This document shows, piece after piece, positions 26,432-34,276 of a stretch of DNA of 64,000 nucleotides (positions are counted from its first letter, which is position 1; each line of letters opens with the position of its first letter). Below the pieces are notes generated by a model. The model was not told the DNA's origin. It ran no database searches and saw nothing but the letters and a program-made list of their open reading frames with translations. A program made the translations under genes and the position numbers. The stretch is from JACCSI01 sp963815285 (lineage in GTDB: Bacteria > Acidobacteriota > Vicinamibacteria > Vicinamibacterales > UBA2999): contig CAWFGB010000008.1 of NCBI GenBank assembly GCA_963815285.1, forward strand, positions 248,001-312,000. The letters run 5' to 3'.

Positions 26432-26872
26432 TCAAGCGCCCGCCGGGCTCAGATCGACACAGCACGACGCACACCGCGTAGCCGCCAGCGGGATGGCCGT
26501 GAGGCATCGCGGGCAGGGCTTGGTCGTGACCAGCGCCGGCGTGCGCAAGCGATTGAACTGACGGACGATGAGGAACACGGCGAATCCGACGATCAGGAAC
26601 TGGACGACTTCGTTGATGAACGAGCCGTACGCAATCACCGGAATGCCAGCCGTCTTGGCTTGCGCCAGCGACGCCGGGATCGGCTGACTGCGGTCGAGAA
26701 CGACGAACAGGCTGGAGAAATCCACCTGGCCGGCCAGCAGCCCAAGCGGGGGCATGAGCACACCCTCGACGAGGGCCGTCACGACGCGACCGAATGCCGC
26801 GCCGATCACCACGGCAACCGCCAGGTCGAGAACATTCCCGCGCTCTATGAACGTGCGAAATTCCTTCAGCAT
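26432..26872 (-). CDS. mscL: Large-conductance mechanosensitive channel MscL with C-terminal zinc ribbon
   Basis: The 146-residue protein has the MscL N-terminal helix and pore helix (EFRTFIERGNVLDLAVAVVI, GAAFGRVV) with the conserved GAAFGxxV constriction, a periplasmic loop, and the second transmembrane helix (FINEVVQFLIVGFAVFLIV). The usual cytoplasmic helical bundle is replaced by a ~25-residue zinc-ribbon-like tail with CPRC and CASC. MscL releases solutes on hypo-osmotic shock. The tail suggests metal- or redox-dependent assembly, which is inference. It is convergent with the AAA ATPase and divergent from the rhomboid gene. Confidence 0.93.
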   Translation of the reverse strand: MLKEFRTFIERGNVLDLAVAVVIGAAFGRVVTALVEGVLMPPLGLLAGQVDFSSLFVVLDRSQPIPASLAQAKTAGIPVIAYGSFINEVVQFLIVGFAVFLIVRQFNRLRTPALVTTKPCPRCLTAIPLAATRCASCCVDLSPAGA

Positions 26873-26942
26873 GCCACCAGCTCCTCTGTGAAAAGCGCGA
26901 TTGGTTGAGGTCCTAGATCAGTGAGAATCATATGCACACGCC

Positions 26943-27704
26943 ATGATTCCGTATCACGACGAGAATGCAACCGTTCGCCCGGCGTATATCACGCTCGTCC
27001 TCATCGCGCTCTGTTCGCTGGTGTGGCTGTTCGTCCAGGGCGCCGGAAGCGAAACACTTCTCGTATCCTCAGTCTGCACGTTGGGCCTGATTCCCGGCGA
27101 GCTCACGCAAACGCTACAGGCAGGTCTCGCCTTTCCGATGAGCGACCGGCTCTCCTGCGTCATCGAGTCCGGACCGCAGTACTTCCACATCGTGAGCTCG
27201 ATGTTTCTGCACGGCGGTTGGATGCACCTGATTGGCAACATGTGGTTTCTGTGGCTGTTCGGCAACAACGTCGAGGATTCGATGACGCGGCCGCGCTTCA
27301 TCGCGTTCTATCTGCTGTGCGGCCTCTCCGCCGCTCTGGCACAGGTGCTGGCCGAACCGACCTCGCACATCCCGATGGTCGGCGCGTCTGGCGCGATCAG
27401 CGGCGTCATGGGCGCCTATCTCGTGCTCTACCCGACAGCCCGGGTCTTCACGATCATTCCGCTCGGGTTCTTCATCACGACCGCCGCCTTGCCGGCGTGG
27501 GTGATGCTGATCTACTGGATGGCAATTCAGATCCTCGGCGGGCTTGCCGGGAGCGTGGGCGAACAAGGCGGCGGCGTGGCGTTCTGGGCCCATGTCGGCG
27601 GGTTCGTCGCGGGCGTGGTCCTCATCAAGGTGTTCGCGAAGACCAATCACGTGTTGGCCCACGAGGCGCACCGCTATCGGCCGCAGCGCGTCAGCTGGGA
27701 GTAG
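26943..27704 (+). CDS. Rhomboid-family intramembrane serine protease
   Basis: The 253-residue polytopic protein has the rhomboid features HGGWMHLIGNMWFLWLFGNN (loop and helix 2 with conserved His and Asn), the catalytic serine in the GASGAISG motif, and the catalytic His in FWAHVGGFVAG of the last helix. It cleaves transmembrane substrates within the inner membrane. The start is ATG 26943. The 3' end overlaps the ABC permease gene tail-to-tail by 14 bases. It is monocistronic, and the substrate is unknown. Confidence 0.93.
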   Translation: MIPYHDENATVRPAYITLVLIALCSLVWLFVQGAGSETLLVSSVCTLGLIPGELTQTLQAGLAFPMSDRLSCVIESGPQYFHIVSSMFLHGGWMHLIGNMWFLWLFGNNVEDSMTRPRFIAFYLLCGLSAALAQVLAEPTSHIPMVGASGAISGVMGAYLVLYPTARVFTIIPLGFFITTAALPAWVMLIYWMAIQILGGLAGSVGEQGGGVAFWAHVGGFVAGVVLIKVFAKTNHVLAHEAHRYRPQRVSWE

Positions 27705-29277
27705 CCCTCACGCGCCACGCGATCGCGCGATTCAGGAGCCACGCCAGACCGACCAGCAGGGCACCGGCAATGGCGATTCGCCACCACGAGACGTACACGA
27801 CTCGCGGGAGCATCCAGATCAGCACCTGGCCGCCGAAGATCACGAACATCATCCAGGCGATGAGCCCGACGCTGCCGGATGCCTTTTCCGGCGGGCGCGC
27901 AAACGGGAGCTGGGGGTTGAGCAAGAAGGCCCCCTGCAACGCGATGTGGCTGACGAGACCGAGCAGTGCCGTGTGCGCTAGCGCGTGTCTGACGTCGTCC
28001 GATCGGTAGATGTACACCGCCGCGACCAGCAGCAGGAACGGCACGAGAAAATAGACGACGGCGAGGTTCTTGAGCGCAATCACCAGCTGCGCCTGATCGG
28101 CGTGGGTCACGGTGTAGATCCAGGATGCCTTGTAGGACTCGCTCGACGAAAACTGCTGCGCGAGCACCGCCGGGAAGAGCAGCACGGCAAGAGCGATGAA
28201 ATCAGGGGATCCGGGCGGCGCGGCCACGAACGGATCAACAGCGTCGTCGCCGCCTACGATCATGTAGAGCAGCAGCAGTGGCAGGACGCCGAGGACGCCC
28301 ATCCGGACGCGCAGATCGTGTCGGAAGTGTGCGAGCACCAGCAGGGCCACAGCCCGAGCCTCACCACTCGTGAAGAACGGCGTATTCGACGACCGCGAGG
28401 CCGTCTCCTGCGCGGCGCCCGGGATCTCAGCCAGCCGAGACGTGTAGTCCATTCCGAGGCGACCGCGCAGGGCCGCGAACATGAGCCCGATGATCGCCAC
28501 CGACAGCGCCGCGCGAGCCCAGACAGCGGCCGTTGCGGTTCCTGTGGCAACCGGAATGTAGCCCGCGTACCACGCTGGGGGAATGGCCCACGGCCACGGC
28601 TCGGGAGGCATGGTCGCAGCGGCGAGCGCGCCGCCGAGAAGGTGCGAGCTCAGGAAGACGCCGCCATACATCAACACGCCGACGACGAGTTGCATGTAGG
28701 CGACCGCCCGCTGCAACCGCGCCGCGCCGATGACCCGAAGCAGCGCACCGTATCCCGCACCGAGTGCCAGCGTGAGCGCGAGCGCCCACGCATAGATGGC
28801 ACACGCCGCGCCGAGACCACGCGCGACGCTCGGGCCATGCGCGATCGCAAACGCCACGACCGGAGCAATCGCGACGAACGTCGTGGTGAGCAGCGCATGA
28901 AACAGGATGTTGGTCAGACGAATCGCGAGGAAGGTCCGCGACGACACCGGCCGCGGACCGAGGATCAGGTAATCAGTTAGAGACAGCATCGATGCGCCGT
29001 GCTGAGTGAGCACGCTTGGGGCGAGAACGAAGGTCACATAACTGAGGACGATGGTGCCGGTCAGCACGACATCGCGATTCATGAAGACTAGGAAAGCGCC
29101 GGCCAGGCCCACCAGGCCGTTGATGGCAGCCATCATCAGCAGCCCACGGAGCGTGTGCAAAGAGTAAGCCTCGCCGGACTGCGCGAGCGGCACCCTGAAG
29201 TCAGTGCGGAGCAACGTGCGACTGACCGCACGCCACTGGAGATAATCGACGCCGACCAGGTTGAAGAGCGCCGTCAC
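27691..29277 (-). CDS. ABC-2-type transporter permease
   Basis: The 528-residue protein has about 12 hydrophobic segments, for example LMMAAINGLVGLAGAFLVFM, IVLSYVTFVLAPSVLT and FLVPFLLLVAAVYIY, with no catalytic motif. It overlaps the ATPase gene by 4 bases (stop and start interleaved), which marks it as the membrane partner of that ATPase. The size exceeds a typical six-helix ABC-2 permease and fits the double-length exporters found with single ATPases in Acidobacteriota. The substrate is unknown. Confidence 0.85.
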   Translation of the reverse strand: MTALFNLVGVDYLQWRAVSRTLLRTDFRVPLAQSGEAYSLHTLRGLLMMAAINGLVGLAGAFLVFMNRDVVLTGTIVLSYVTFVLAPSVLTQHGASMLSLTDYLILGPRPVSSRTFLAIRLTNILFHALLTTTFVAIAPVVAFAIAHGPSVARGLGAACAIYAWALALTLALGAGYGALLRVIGAARLQRAVAYMQLVVGVLMYGGVFLSSHLLGGALAAATMPPEPWPWAIPPAWYAGYIPVATGTATAAVWARAALSVAIIGLMFAALRGRLGMDYTSRLAEIPGAAQETASRSSNTPFFTSGEARAVALLVLAHFRHDLRVRMGVLGVLPLLLLYMIVGGDDAVDPFVAAPPGSPDFIALAVLLFPAVLAQQFSSSESYKASWIYTVTHADQAQLVIALKNLAVVYFLVPFLLLVAAVYIYRSDDVRHALAHTALLGLVSHIALQGAFLLNPQLPFARPPEKASGSVGLIAWMMFVIFGGQVLIWMLPRVVYVSWWRIAIAGALLVGLAWLLNRAIAWRVRATPS

Positions 29278-30041
29278 GATCGTTCCAGCGCTCGCAGGAT
29301 GTCGCCGCCAATTTCGTCGGCGTCACGAACGCCGGTGAGCTTGGCGAACGCTTCGTCGAGGGTCGCCGACGACGTGGCGGCGGCGATCGCGGCCGGCGTG
29401 CCTTCGGCAATCTGCCGACCTTTGTCGATGATGACCAGCCGCGTGCACACGCGCTCGACGACTTCGAGGATGTGAGAGCAGAACAGGATCGCCTTGCCCT
29501 GTGCGGCCAGCGACCGCAGCAGCCCCTTGACCACACGCGCGGAGTTGGCGTCAAGCCCGTCGAGCGGCTCATCGAGGATGAGCACCTCAGGACGATGAAT
29601 GAGCGCGGCGGCGAGCACGACCTTCTGTTTCATGCCCTTGGAGAACGCATCGAGACGCTGGTGCCGCGCCTCGCCGAGGCCGAGCAGGTCGAGTAGTTCG
29701 TCGCGGCGTGGCCCGGCAATCGTCGGATCGAGATGGTGAAGAGCGGAGACGACCTCGAGAAATTCCGTGGCCGTGAGCGTCTCGTACAGCGCCGGCTGTT
29801 CGGGAACGTAGCCAAGTCGCTGCTTGGCTTCGAGCGGCTGGCGAACGACGTCGAAACCCGCGACGAGCGCGCGTCCCGACGCTGGGCGAATCAGCCCGGT
29901 GAGGATCTTCACCGTCGTCGACTTGCCCGCACCGTTGGGGCCCAGCAACCCGAGCACCTCGCCAGGGTTGACCTGCAGGTTCAGACCCTGCAGCGCCGTC
30001 TTCGGGCCGTAGTGATGGTTCAGCTCCTCGGTGCGAATCAT
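29274..30041 (-). CDS. ABC transporter ATP-binding protein
   Basis: The 255-residue ATPase has Walker A GPNGAGKST, Q-loop GYVPEQPALYETLT, Walker B VLILDEPLDGLD, and the switch His in FCSHILEVVERV. The signature region is divergent (DAFSKGMKQKVVLAAALIH, where FSKGMKQ replaces LSGGQ), as in the CcmA/drug-exporter class. It is translated with the downstream permease through a 4-base overlap and lies downstream of the SdpR-like repressor on the same strand. It probably energises an exporter of toxic or envelope compounds. Confidence 0.93.
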   Translation of the reverse strand: MIRTEELNHHYGPKTALQGLNLQVNPGEVLGLLGPNGAGKSTTVKILTGLIRPASGRALVAGFDVVRQPLEAKQRLGYVPEQPALYETLTATEFLEVVSALHHLDPTIAGPRRDELLDLLGLGEARHQRLDAFSKGMKQKVVLAAALIHRPEVLILDEPLDGLDANSARVVKGLLRSLAAQGKAILFCSHILEVVERVCTRLVIIDKGRQIAEGTPAAIAAATSSATLDEAFAKLTGVRDADEIGGDILRALERS

Positions 30042-30051
30042 GACGGGCAGA

Positions 30052-30108
30052 TTATTTTGCCGATGTCGTCCGCAATTTGAGGGCCACCGATTCGCCCGTG
30101 GTCTTCAT
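30052..30108 (-). other. 18-codon mini-ORF between the repressor and ABC genes
   Basis: The ArsR stop overlaps an ATG (ATGA at 30105-30108) that opens an 18-codon frame reading MKTTGESVALKLRTTSAK and ending at TAA 30052. Its stop lies 10 bases before the ATPase start. It could be a coupling peptide that carries ribosomes from the repressor to the transporter, or the leftover start of a deleted SdpI-like gene, since SdpI usually sits beside SdpR. Nothing proves it is expressed. Confidence 0.3.
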
Positions 30109-30398
30109 GGCTCGCGCTCCTTCTCAGGCGGATGACCAACGCGGAAGAGATCAATCAGCGCCCCGACGCTTTGCTCCGCGGCCGGCACGTTGAGGCTGTA
30201 CACCAGCGTCGTTGCTTTGCGCTTGGCAACGATGAGCCCGGCCTGTTTGAGGACGTTGAAGTGGCCCGAAAGCGTCGATGGCGCGAGCGGAAACTGATCG
30301 CCGATTTCCCCCGCAGTCATGTCCCGCTTGCGCAGGAGCCGCAGAATTTCTCGCCTGGTCGGATCGGCGAGTGCCCGAAATACGTCATTCACGCCCAT
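30105..30398 (-). CDS. ArsR/SdpR-family winged-helix repressor
   Basis: The ~97-residue protein, taking ATG 30398, begins MGVNDVFRALADPTRREILR. It has a DNA-recognition helix APSTLSGHFNVLKQAGLI and a wing KRKATTLVYSL, matching the autorepressor SdpR subfamily. No metal-binding cysteine pair is present, so it is unlikely to be a metal sensor. A 16-codon N-terminal extension is possible but would run over the operator, so the shorter start is preferred. It is first in a row with the ABC exporter genes and has a perfect inverted repeat immediately upstream, so it likely represses itself and the transporter. Confidence 0.88.
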   Translation of the reverse strand: MGVNDVFRALADPTRREILRLLRKRDMTAGEIGDQFPLAPSTLSGHFNVLKQAGLIVAKRKATTLVYSLNVPAAEQSVGALIDLFRVGHPPEKEREP

Positions 30399-30413
30399 TG
30401 GCCGATATTTCGC

Positions 30414-30435
30414 TATTTCGCCAAGCAACGAAATA
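30414..30435. promoter_or_regulatory. Inverted-repeat operator for the SdpR-like repressor
   Basis: A perfect 7-base inverted repeat TATTTCG (30414-30420) and CGAAATA (30429-30435) with an 8-base spacer lies 16 bases upstream of the repressor ATG. A further half-site ATATTTCG overlaps its left edge. Its symmetry and position fit an autorepressor operator. Confidence 0.6.
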
Positions 30436-30499
30436 ACGTAACACAATTGCGTCGAGCAAAACCAACAGAACCGGGATTCCGTCCTAGAATAGCGGGACT

Positions 30500-30580
30500 T
30501 TGACGCGAATCACTTCGACCGCCTTGCTGATCCTCCTCGCCGCCGGCTGCGGCAAGACGCACTTCGGTACTAGCGCCGAC
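30500..30580 (+). other. Out-of-frame lipoprotein signal peptide preceding the phosphodiesterase gene
   Basis: From TTG 30500 the sequence encodes TRITSTALLILLAAGCGK, a clear lipoprotein signal with lipobox LAAGC. This frame is one base out from the phosphodiesterase frame, whose in-frame upstream codons (LAPTDADPTFVGTQPDASV) look like genuine mature-protein sequence. One extra base between about 30556 and 30580 would join them. Either a sequencing error or a recent frameshift separated the leader from the enzyme. Confidence 0.55.
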
Positions 30581-30599
30581 CGACGCGGATCCGACGTTC

Positions 30600-31448
30600 G
30601 TGGGAACGCAACCAGACGCCAGCGTCACGCGCAATGTCGTCCTGGTCTCAATCGACGGCCTGCGGCCCGACGCCATCGCCGCCTTCAAGGCCGCCACCCT
30701 CACCAAGTTGATTGCAGAAGGCAGCTACACCCTCTCGGCGAAGACGATTCTGCCGAGCAAGACGCTGCCCTCACACACCTCGATGTTGACCGGGGAGCCG
30801 CCCGATCGGCACGGTGTGCTGTGGAATGTCGCAATCAAGGACCAGCCCGGCACGCTCGGGGTCCCGACAATCTTTGGCGCCGCGCGATCGCGCGGGTATC
30901 GCACGGCCGCGTTTTTCAGCAAGTCGAAGTTCTCGCATCTGCAGGTGCCCGGCACGCTCGACTACTCGCAGTCGCCGGGCGGTTGGTTCGGAAAGTGGTC
31001 ATCGTCTACGACGCTCGACGACGTCGAGAAGCACCTGAGTTCGGCGTCGCCGAACCTGCTGTTCGTGCATCTCACGGACCCAGATGTCGCGGGCCATTCC
31101 CACGGCTGGATGTCGCAAGAGTACGGCCGCGGGGTGTTGCGCGCTGACGCGGCGCTGGAGCGGCTGCTCAAGGTCGCGAATAACGCGTACGGGGCCGGCG
31201 AATACACGCTCATCGTGACGGCTGATCACGGCGGTCGTGGACGCGATCACGGCAGCGACCATCCGCACGACGTGACGATTCCGTGGATCGCCTGGGGTCG
31301 CGGCGTGATGCCCGGAGAAATCACCGCCTCGCCCGTCCACACCATGGACACGGCGTCGACCGTTCTCTTCCTCCTCGGTGTCGACAAGCCGGAAAGCTGG
31401 GCCGGTGTCCCCGTCCGCACGTCGTTCGTGGTCGCCATCGACGACTAG
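30600..31448 (+). CDS. Alkaline-phosphatase-superfamily phosphodiesterase/nucleotide pyrophosphatase
   Basis: The 282-residue enzyme has the metal-binding pattern of the NPP/type I phosphodiesterase group: first Asp in VSIDGLRPDAI, nucleophile Thr in LPSKTLPSHTSMLTG, the Asp and His ligands in LTDPDVAGHSHG, the Asp-His pair in TADHGGRGRDHG, and a C-terminal TVLFLLGV helix. It is predicted to hydrolyse phosphodiester or phosphomonoester bonds outside the cytoplasm. GTG 30600 is the start available in this frame, but the lipoprotein leader just upstream is out of frame by one base, so the real protein is probably longer and lipid-anchored. Confidence 0.85.
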   Translation: MGTQPDASVTRNVVLVSIDGLRPDAIAAFKAATLTKLIAEGSYTLSAKTILPSKTLPSHTSMLTGEPPDRHGVLWNVAIKDQPGTLGVPTIFGAARSRGYRTAAFFSKSKFSHLQVPGTLDYSQSPGGWFGKWSSSTTLDDVEKHLSSASPNLLFVHLTDPDVAGHSHGWMSQEYGRGVLRADAALERLLKVANNAYGAGEYTLIVTADHGGRGRDHGSDHPHDVTIPWIAWGRGVMPGEITASPVHTMDTASTVLFLLGVDKPESWAGVPVRTSFVVAIDD

Positions 31449-31476
31449 AGATTCGACGCTCTTGGGCTTGGATCTC

Positions 31477-31586
31477 GCGAATTGTTTGTGTGGATCGTTG
31501 ATCCCACGGCTGCGATCTCGGCGAATTCTGTGGATCGTCTACGGCTTCGCTGGCGAATTCTGTGGATCGTTGATCCCACGGCTTCG
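31477..31586 (+). repeat. Three tandem copies of a ~30-38 bp direct repeat
   Basis: Three units begin with GCGAATT and share TGTGGATCGT: 31477-31514 (with a 5-base insert and GTTGATCCCACGGCTGCG end), 31521-31550 (a shorter middle, TCTACGGCTTCGC) and 31553-31586 (GTTGATCCCACGGCTTCG end). Units one and three share TGTGGATCGTTGATCCCACG. They lie in the otherwise gene-free stretch 31449-31798, where nothing else is recognisable. They may be copies of a dispersed intergenic repeat. Confidence 0.7.
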
Positions 31587-31798
31587 GTAGATAATGCCAG
31601 CGGTATGGGCGCCCTGCTCGTGGCCGTTGCGTTCCCGCGGCCTTCTGCCTAGCTGAACAGACATCTCAGGCAGGGCTCTCACAGTGACATCGTCGACGGC
31701 TCTCTTCTGGCGCAATATCCGCGCTGCGTCGAGGAGCCCGAGAAACGCCTGATCAGCTTTCTGGTAGGCTCGACGGGCGGCACACAGGGAGAAACGTG

Positions 31799-32710
31799 AT
31801 GAAACGAACGGTTCTGGTGTTGGGGCTTTGTTTGACGGCAACGTTCGCGTTTGCGCAGCCGCCTGGCGGGGGCGGCGGGCAACGGCCACCAATGACGCCG
31901 GAGCAGCAGGCGGCCATGGCCGCGAAGCGTCAGGCGGAGATGAACGCGCCACGTCCCATCGACGCGCTCGACAGCGTCTGGATGGAGGAGCTGACCTGGA
32001 TGGAAGTGCGCGACGCCATCAAGGAGGGGAAGACGACAGCCCTCATCTTGACCGGCGGCGTCGAATCCAACGGGCCTTTCCTGGCGACCGGCAAGCACAA
32101 CTTCGTTCTCAAAGTGATGGGCGAGGCGATTGCGCGCAAGCTGGGTAACGCACTGGTCGCGCCGATCGTGACGATGGAACCCGGCCGTCCGGACGGTGAG
32201 CGGGTCGCGCCGGGCAGCGTCTTCCTCTCGCAGGCGACGTATCGGGGCGTGCTGACGGACATGGCGGACAGCCTCCGCGGCATGGGATTCACCAATGTGA
32301 TCCTGATGGGCGATAGCGGCGGCAATCAGAAGGCGATGCAGGAAGTCGTGGCGGCGCTCAACGCGAAGTACAACGGCAAGCCCGCGCGCTTCCATTACAT
32401 CGCCGAGTACTACGACTACACCTCCGTGCAGAAACTGGTGCAGGACAACGGCATCGCCGAGCAGATCAAGCTTGGCGCCAGCAACGGGTCCGACGGCATC
32501 CACGACGAGTACGGCATTGACGCGTTGATGGCGCTTTACGATCCGGACAGCATCCGCATCGAGCAGCGCAAGAAGGCGAACCGTACAACTATCAACGGCG
32601 TCAGCCTGCTGCCGATCGACAAGACGCTCGAGATGGGCAAGAAGATCGTTGAGCTTCGCACCAAGCTGACGGTTGACGCCATTGCCAAGGCTATGGCGGC
32701 CGCCAAGTAA
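31799..32710 (+). CDS. Exported creatininase-family protein
   Basis: A signal peptide (TVLVLGLCLTATFAFAQ) is followed by a Pro/Gly/Gln-rich linker and a creatininase-like domain: MEELTWMEVRDAIKEGKTTA, ILTGGVESNGPFL, ILMGDSGGNQKAM and GIHDEYGIDALMALYDP. Classical creatininases hold two metals through E-x-H-G-P and N-G-H-G-G-N motifs. Here those read ESNGPF and GDSGGN, so several histidine ligands are replaced, while HDEYG gives a new His-Asp-Glu cluster. It is a divergent subfamily acting outside the cytoplasm, with unknown substrate. ATG 31799 follows GGGAGAAACG; the preceding GTG 31796 is an alternative start. Confidence 0.82.
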   Translation: MKRTVLVLGLCLTATFAFAQPPGGGGGQRPPMTPEQQAAMAAKRQAEMNAPRPIDALDSVWMEELTWMEVRDAIKEGKTTALILTGGVESNGPFLATGKHNFVLKVMGEAIARKLGNALVAPIVTMEPGRPDGERVAPGSVFLSQATYRGVLTDMADSLRGMGFTNVILMGDSGGNQKAMQEVVAALNAKYNGKPARFHYIAEYYDYTSVQKLVQDNGIAEQIKLGASNGSDGIHDEYGIDALMALYDPDSIRIEQRKKANRTTINGVSLLPIDKTLEMGKKIVELRTKLTVDAIAKAMAAAK

Positions 32711-32720
32711 ACGTTACTCA

Positions 32721-34274
32721 ATGAAAATCGGCGTTCCCAAAGAAACCCGTGCGGGCGAGCGGCGCGTCGCCGCGACGCCCGAATCCATCGGTCGGCTCAA
32801 GAAGCTCGGGTTCGACATCCTCATCGAAAGCGATGCCGGCGCCGGCGCGTCGTTCAATGACGACGACTATCGAAACGCCGGGGCGACGGTACTCGCCGAC
32901 GCGCGCGAGGTATGGGCGCAGGCCGACATTGTCTTGAAAGTCCAGCCGCCGGACGTGCACCCCGCGCTCGGCGTTCATGAGGCCGACCTGCTGCGCGCAG
33001 GCTCGACGCTCATCAGCTTTCTCTGGCCGGGCAAGAACAAGGACCTCGTCGATCGGCTGGCCGCGCGCCAGGTGAGCGCGATTGCCATCGACCAGGTCCC
33101 GCGCATCACGCGCGCTCAGAAGATGGATGCGCTGTCGTCGATGGCCAACATCGCCGGCTATCGCTCGGTCATCGAAGCGGCGAGCTTTTACGGACGCTTC
33201 TTCACTGGCCAGATGACCGCCGCGGGCCGCGTCCCTCCCGCCAAAGTGCTGGTGATCGGCGCCGGCGTGGCCGGCCTGGCGGCCATCGGGGCGGCGCGCG
33301 GTCTGGGCGCCATCGTGCGCGCGTTCGACACGCGCGCGGCAGTGCGCGACCAGGTCAAGAGCATGGGCGCCGAGTTCCTGGAGCTCCGCGTCGAAGAAGA
33401 GGGCGAGGGCACCGGCGGCTACTCCAAGGAAATGAGCCCGGCGTTCATCGCCGCGGAGATGGCGCTGTTTGCTGCGCAGGCCAAAGACGTGGACATCATC
33501 ATCACCACGGCCCTGATACCCAATCGTCCCGCGCCGGTGCTCATCACCGAAGAGATGGTCAAGAGCATGAAGAAAGGCTCGGTGATCGTCGATCTTGCCG
33601 CCGAAAACGGCGGCAACTGCGCGCTGACGCAGCCGGGCTCGGTGGTCGAGCAGCACGGCGTCCACATCATCGGCTATATCGATTTGCCAAGCCGGCTCGC
33701 GCCGACCGCCAGCGTGTTGTACGGCAACAACCTGGCCTACTTGCTCGAGGATCTCGGCGGCGCGGCAAACTTTCACATCGACCTCAATGACGAGGTCGTG
33801 CGGCAGTCGCTGGTCGTGCACGCGGGCAGCGTGGTGTGGCCGCCGCCGCGGAAGGAGGCGCCCCCGGCCCCGGCCAAACCTGCGCCCGCCGCCGCTCCAC
33901 CTGTCGCGCCTGACGCGTCCGAGCCCGGGTCGCGCGGCGGCTTCGCCGTTACCGTTGCCGTCGTGGCGCTCGCGCTCTGGGGGATCGGCTTCGTGGCCCC
34001 GTCGGAATTCCTCTCGCACCTCACCGTGTTCGTGCTGGCGTGTATCGTCGGGTGGCAAGTGGTGTGGAACGTGACGCCGGCTCTCCACACACCGCTCATG
34101 AGCGTCACCAACGCCATCAGCGGCATCATCGTTGTCGGCGGAATGCTCACGATCAGCGGGCCGCCCAGCTCGCCGGCCGTCATTCTCGGTGCAGTCGCGA
34201 TTTTGCTCGCGTCGATCAACATCGCGGGCGGCTTCCTCGTGACGCAGCGGATGCTGCGCATGTTCCGGCGGTAA
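32721..34274 (+). CDS. pntA: NAD(P) transhydrogenase subunit alpha
   Basis: The 517-residue protein begins at ATG 32721 with the AlaDH/PNT N-terminal domain (MKIGVPKETRAGERRVA), the NAD-binding Rossmann loop VLVIGAGVAGLAAIGAARG, and the domain end VDLAAENGGNCALT. A Pro/Ala-rich linker at about residues 375-405 leads to a C-terminal membrane segment with four predicted helices (AVTVAVVALALWGIGFV; FVLACIVGWQVVWNV; ISGIIVVGGMLTI; LGAVAILLASINIAGGFL). The soluble and membrane parts of the alpha subunit are in one chain, as in E. coli. With PntB it couples hydride transfer between NADH and NADP+ to the proton gradient. It lies 10 bases after the creatininase-like gene and 2 bases before pntB. Confidence 0.95.
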   Translation: MKIGVPKETRAGERRVAATPESIGRLKKLGFDILIESDAGAGASFNDDDYRNAGATVLADAREVWAQADIVLKVQPPDVHPALGVHEADLLRAGSTLISFLWPGKNKDLVDRLAARQVSAIAIDQVPRITRAQKMDALSSMANIAGYRSVIEAASFYGRFFTGQMTAAGRVPPAKVLVIGAGVAGLAAIGAARGLGAIVRAFDTRAAVRDQVKSMGAEFLELRVEEEGEGTGGYSKEMSPAFIAAEMALFAAQAKDVDIIITTALIPNRPAPVLITEEMVKSMKKGSVIVDLAAENGGNCALTQPGSVVEQHGVHIIGYIDLPSRLAPTASVLYGNNLAYLLEDLGGAANFHIDLNDEVVRQSLVVHAGSVVWPPPRKEAPPAPAKPAPAAAPPVAPDASEPGSRGGFAVTVAVVALALWGIGFVAPSEFLSHLTVFVLACIVGWQVVWNVTPALHTPLMSVTNAISGIIVVGGMLTISGPPSSPAVILGAVAILLASINIAGGFLVTQRMLRMFRR

Positions 34275-34276
34275 CC

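Noticed and set aside
31449..31798. Tandem repeats considered as a CRISPR array
   Set aside because: The units are contiguous and nearly identical in full, with no unique spacers of regular length and no cas genes nearby.
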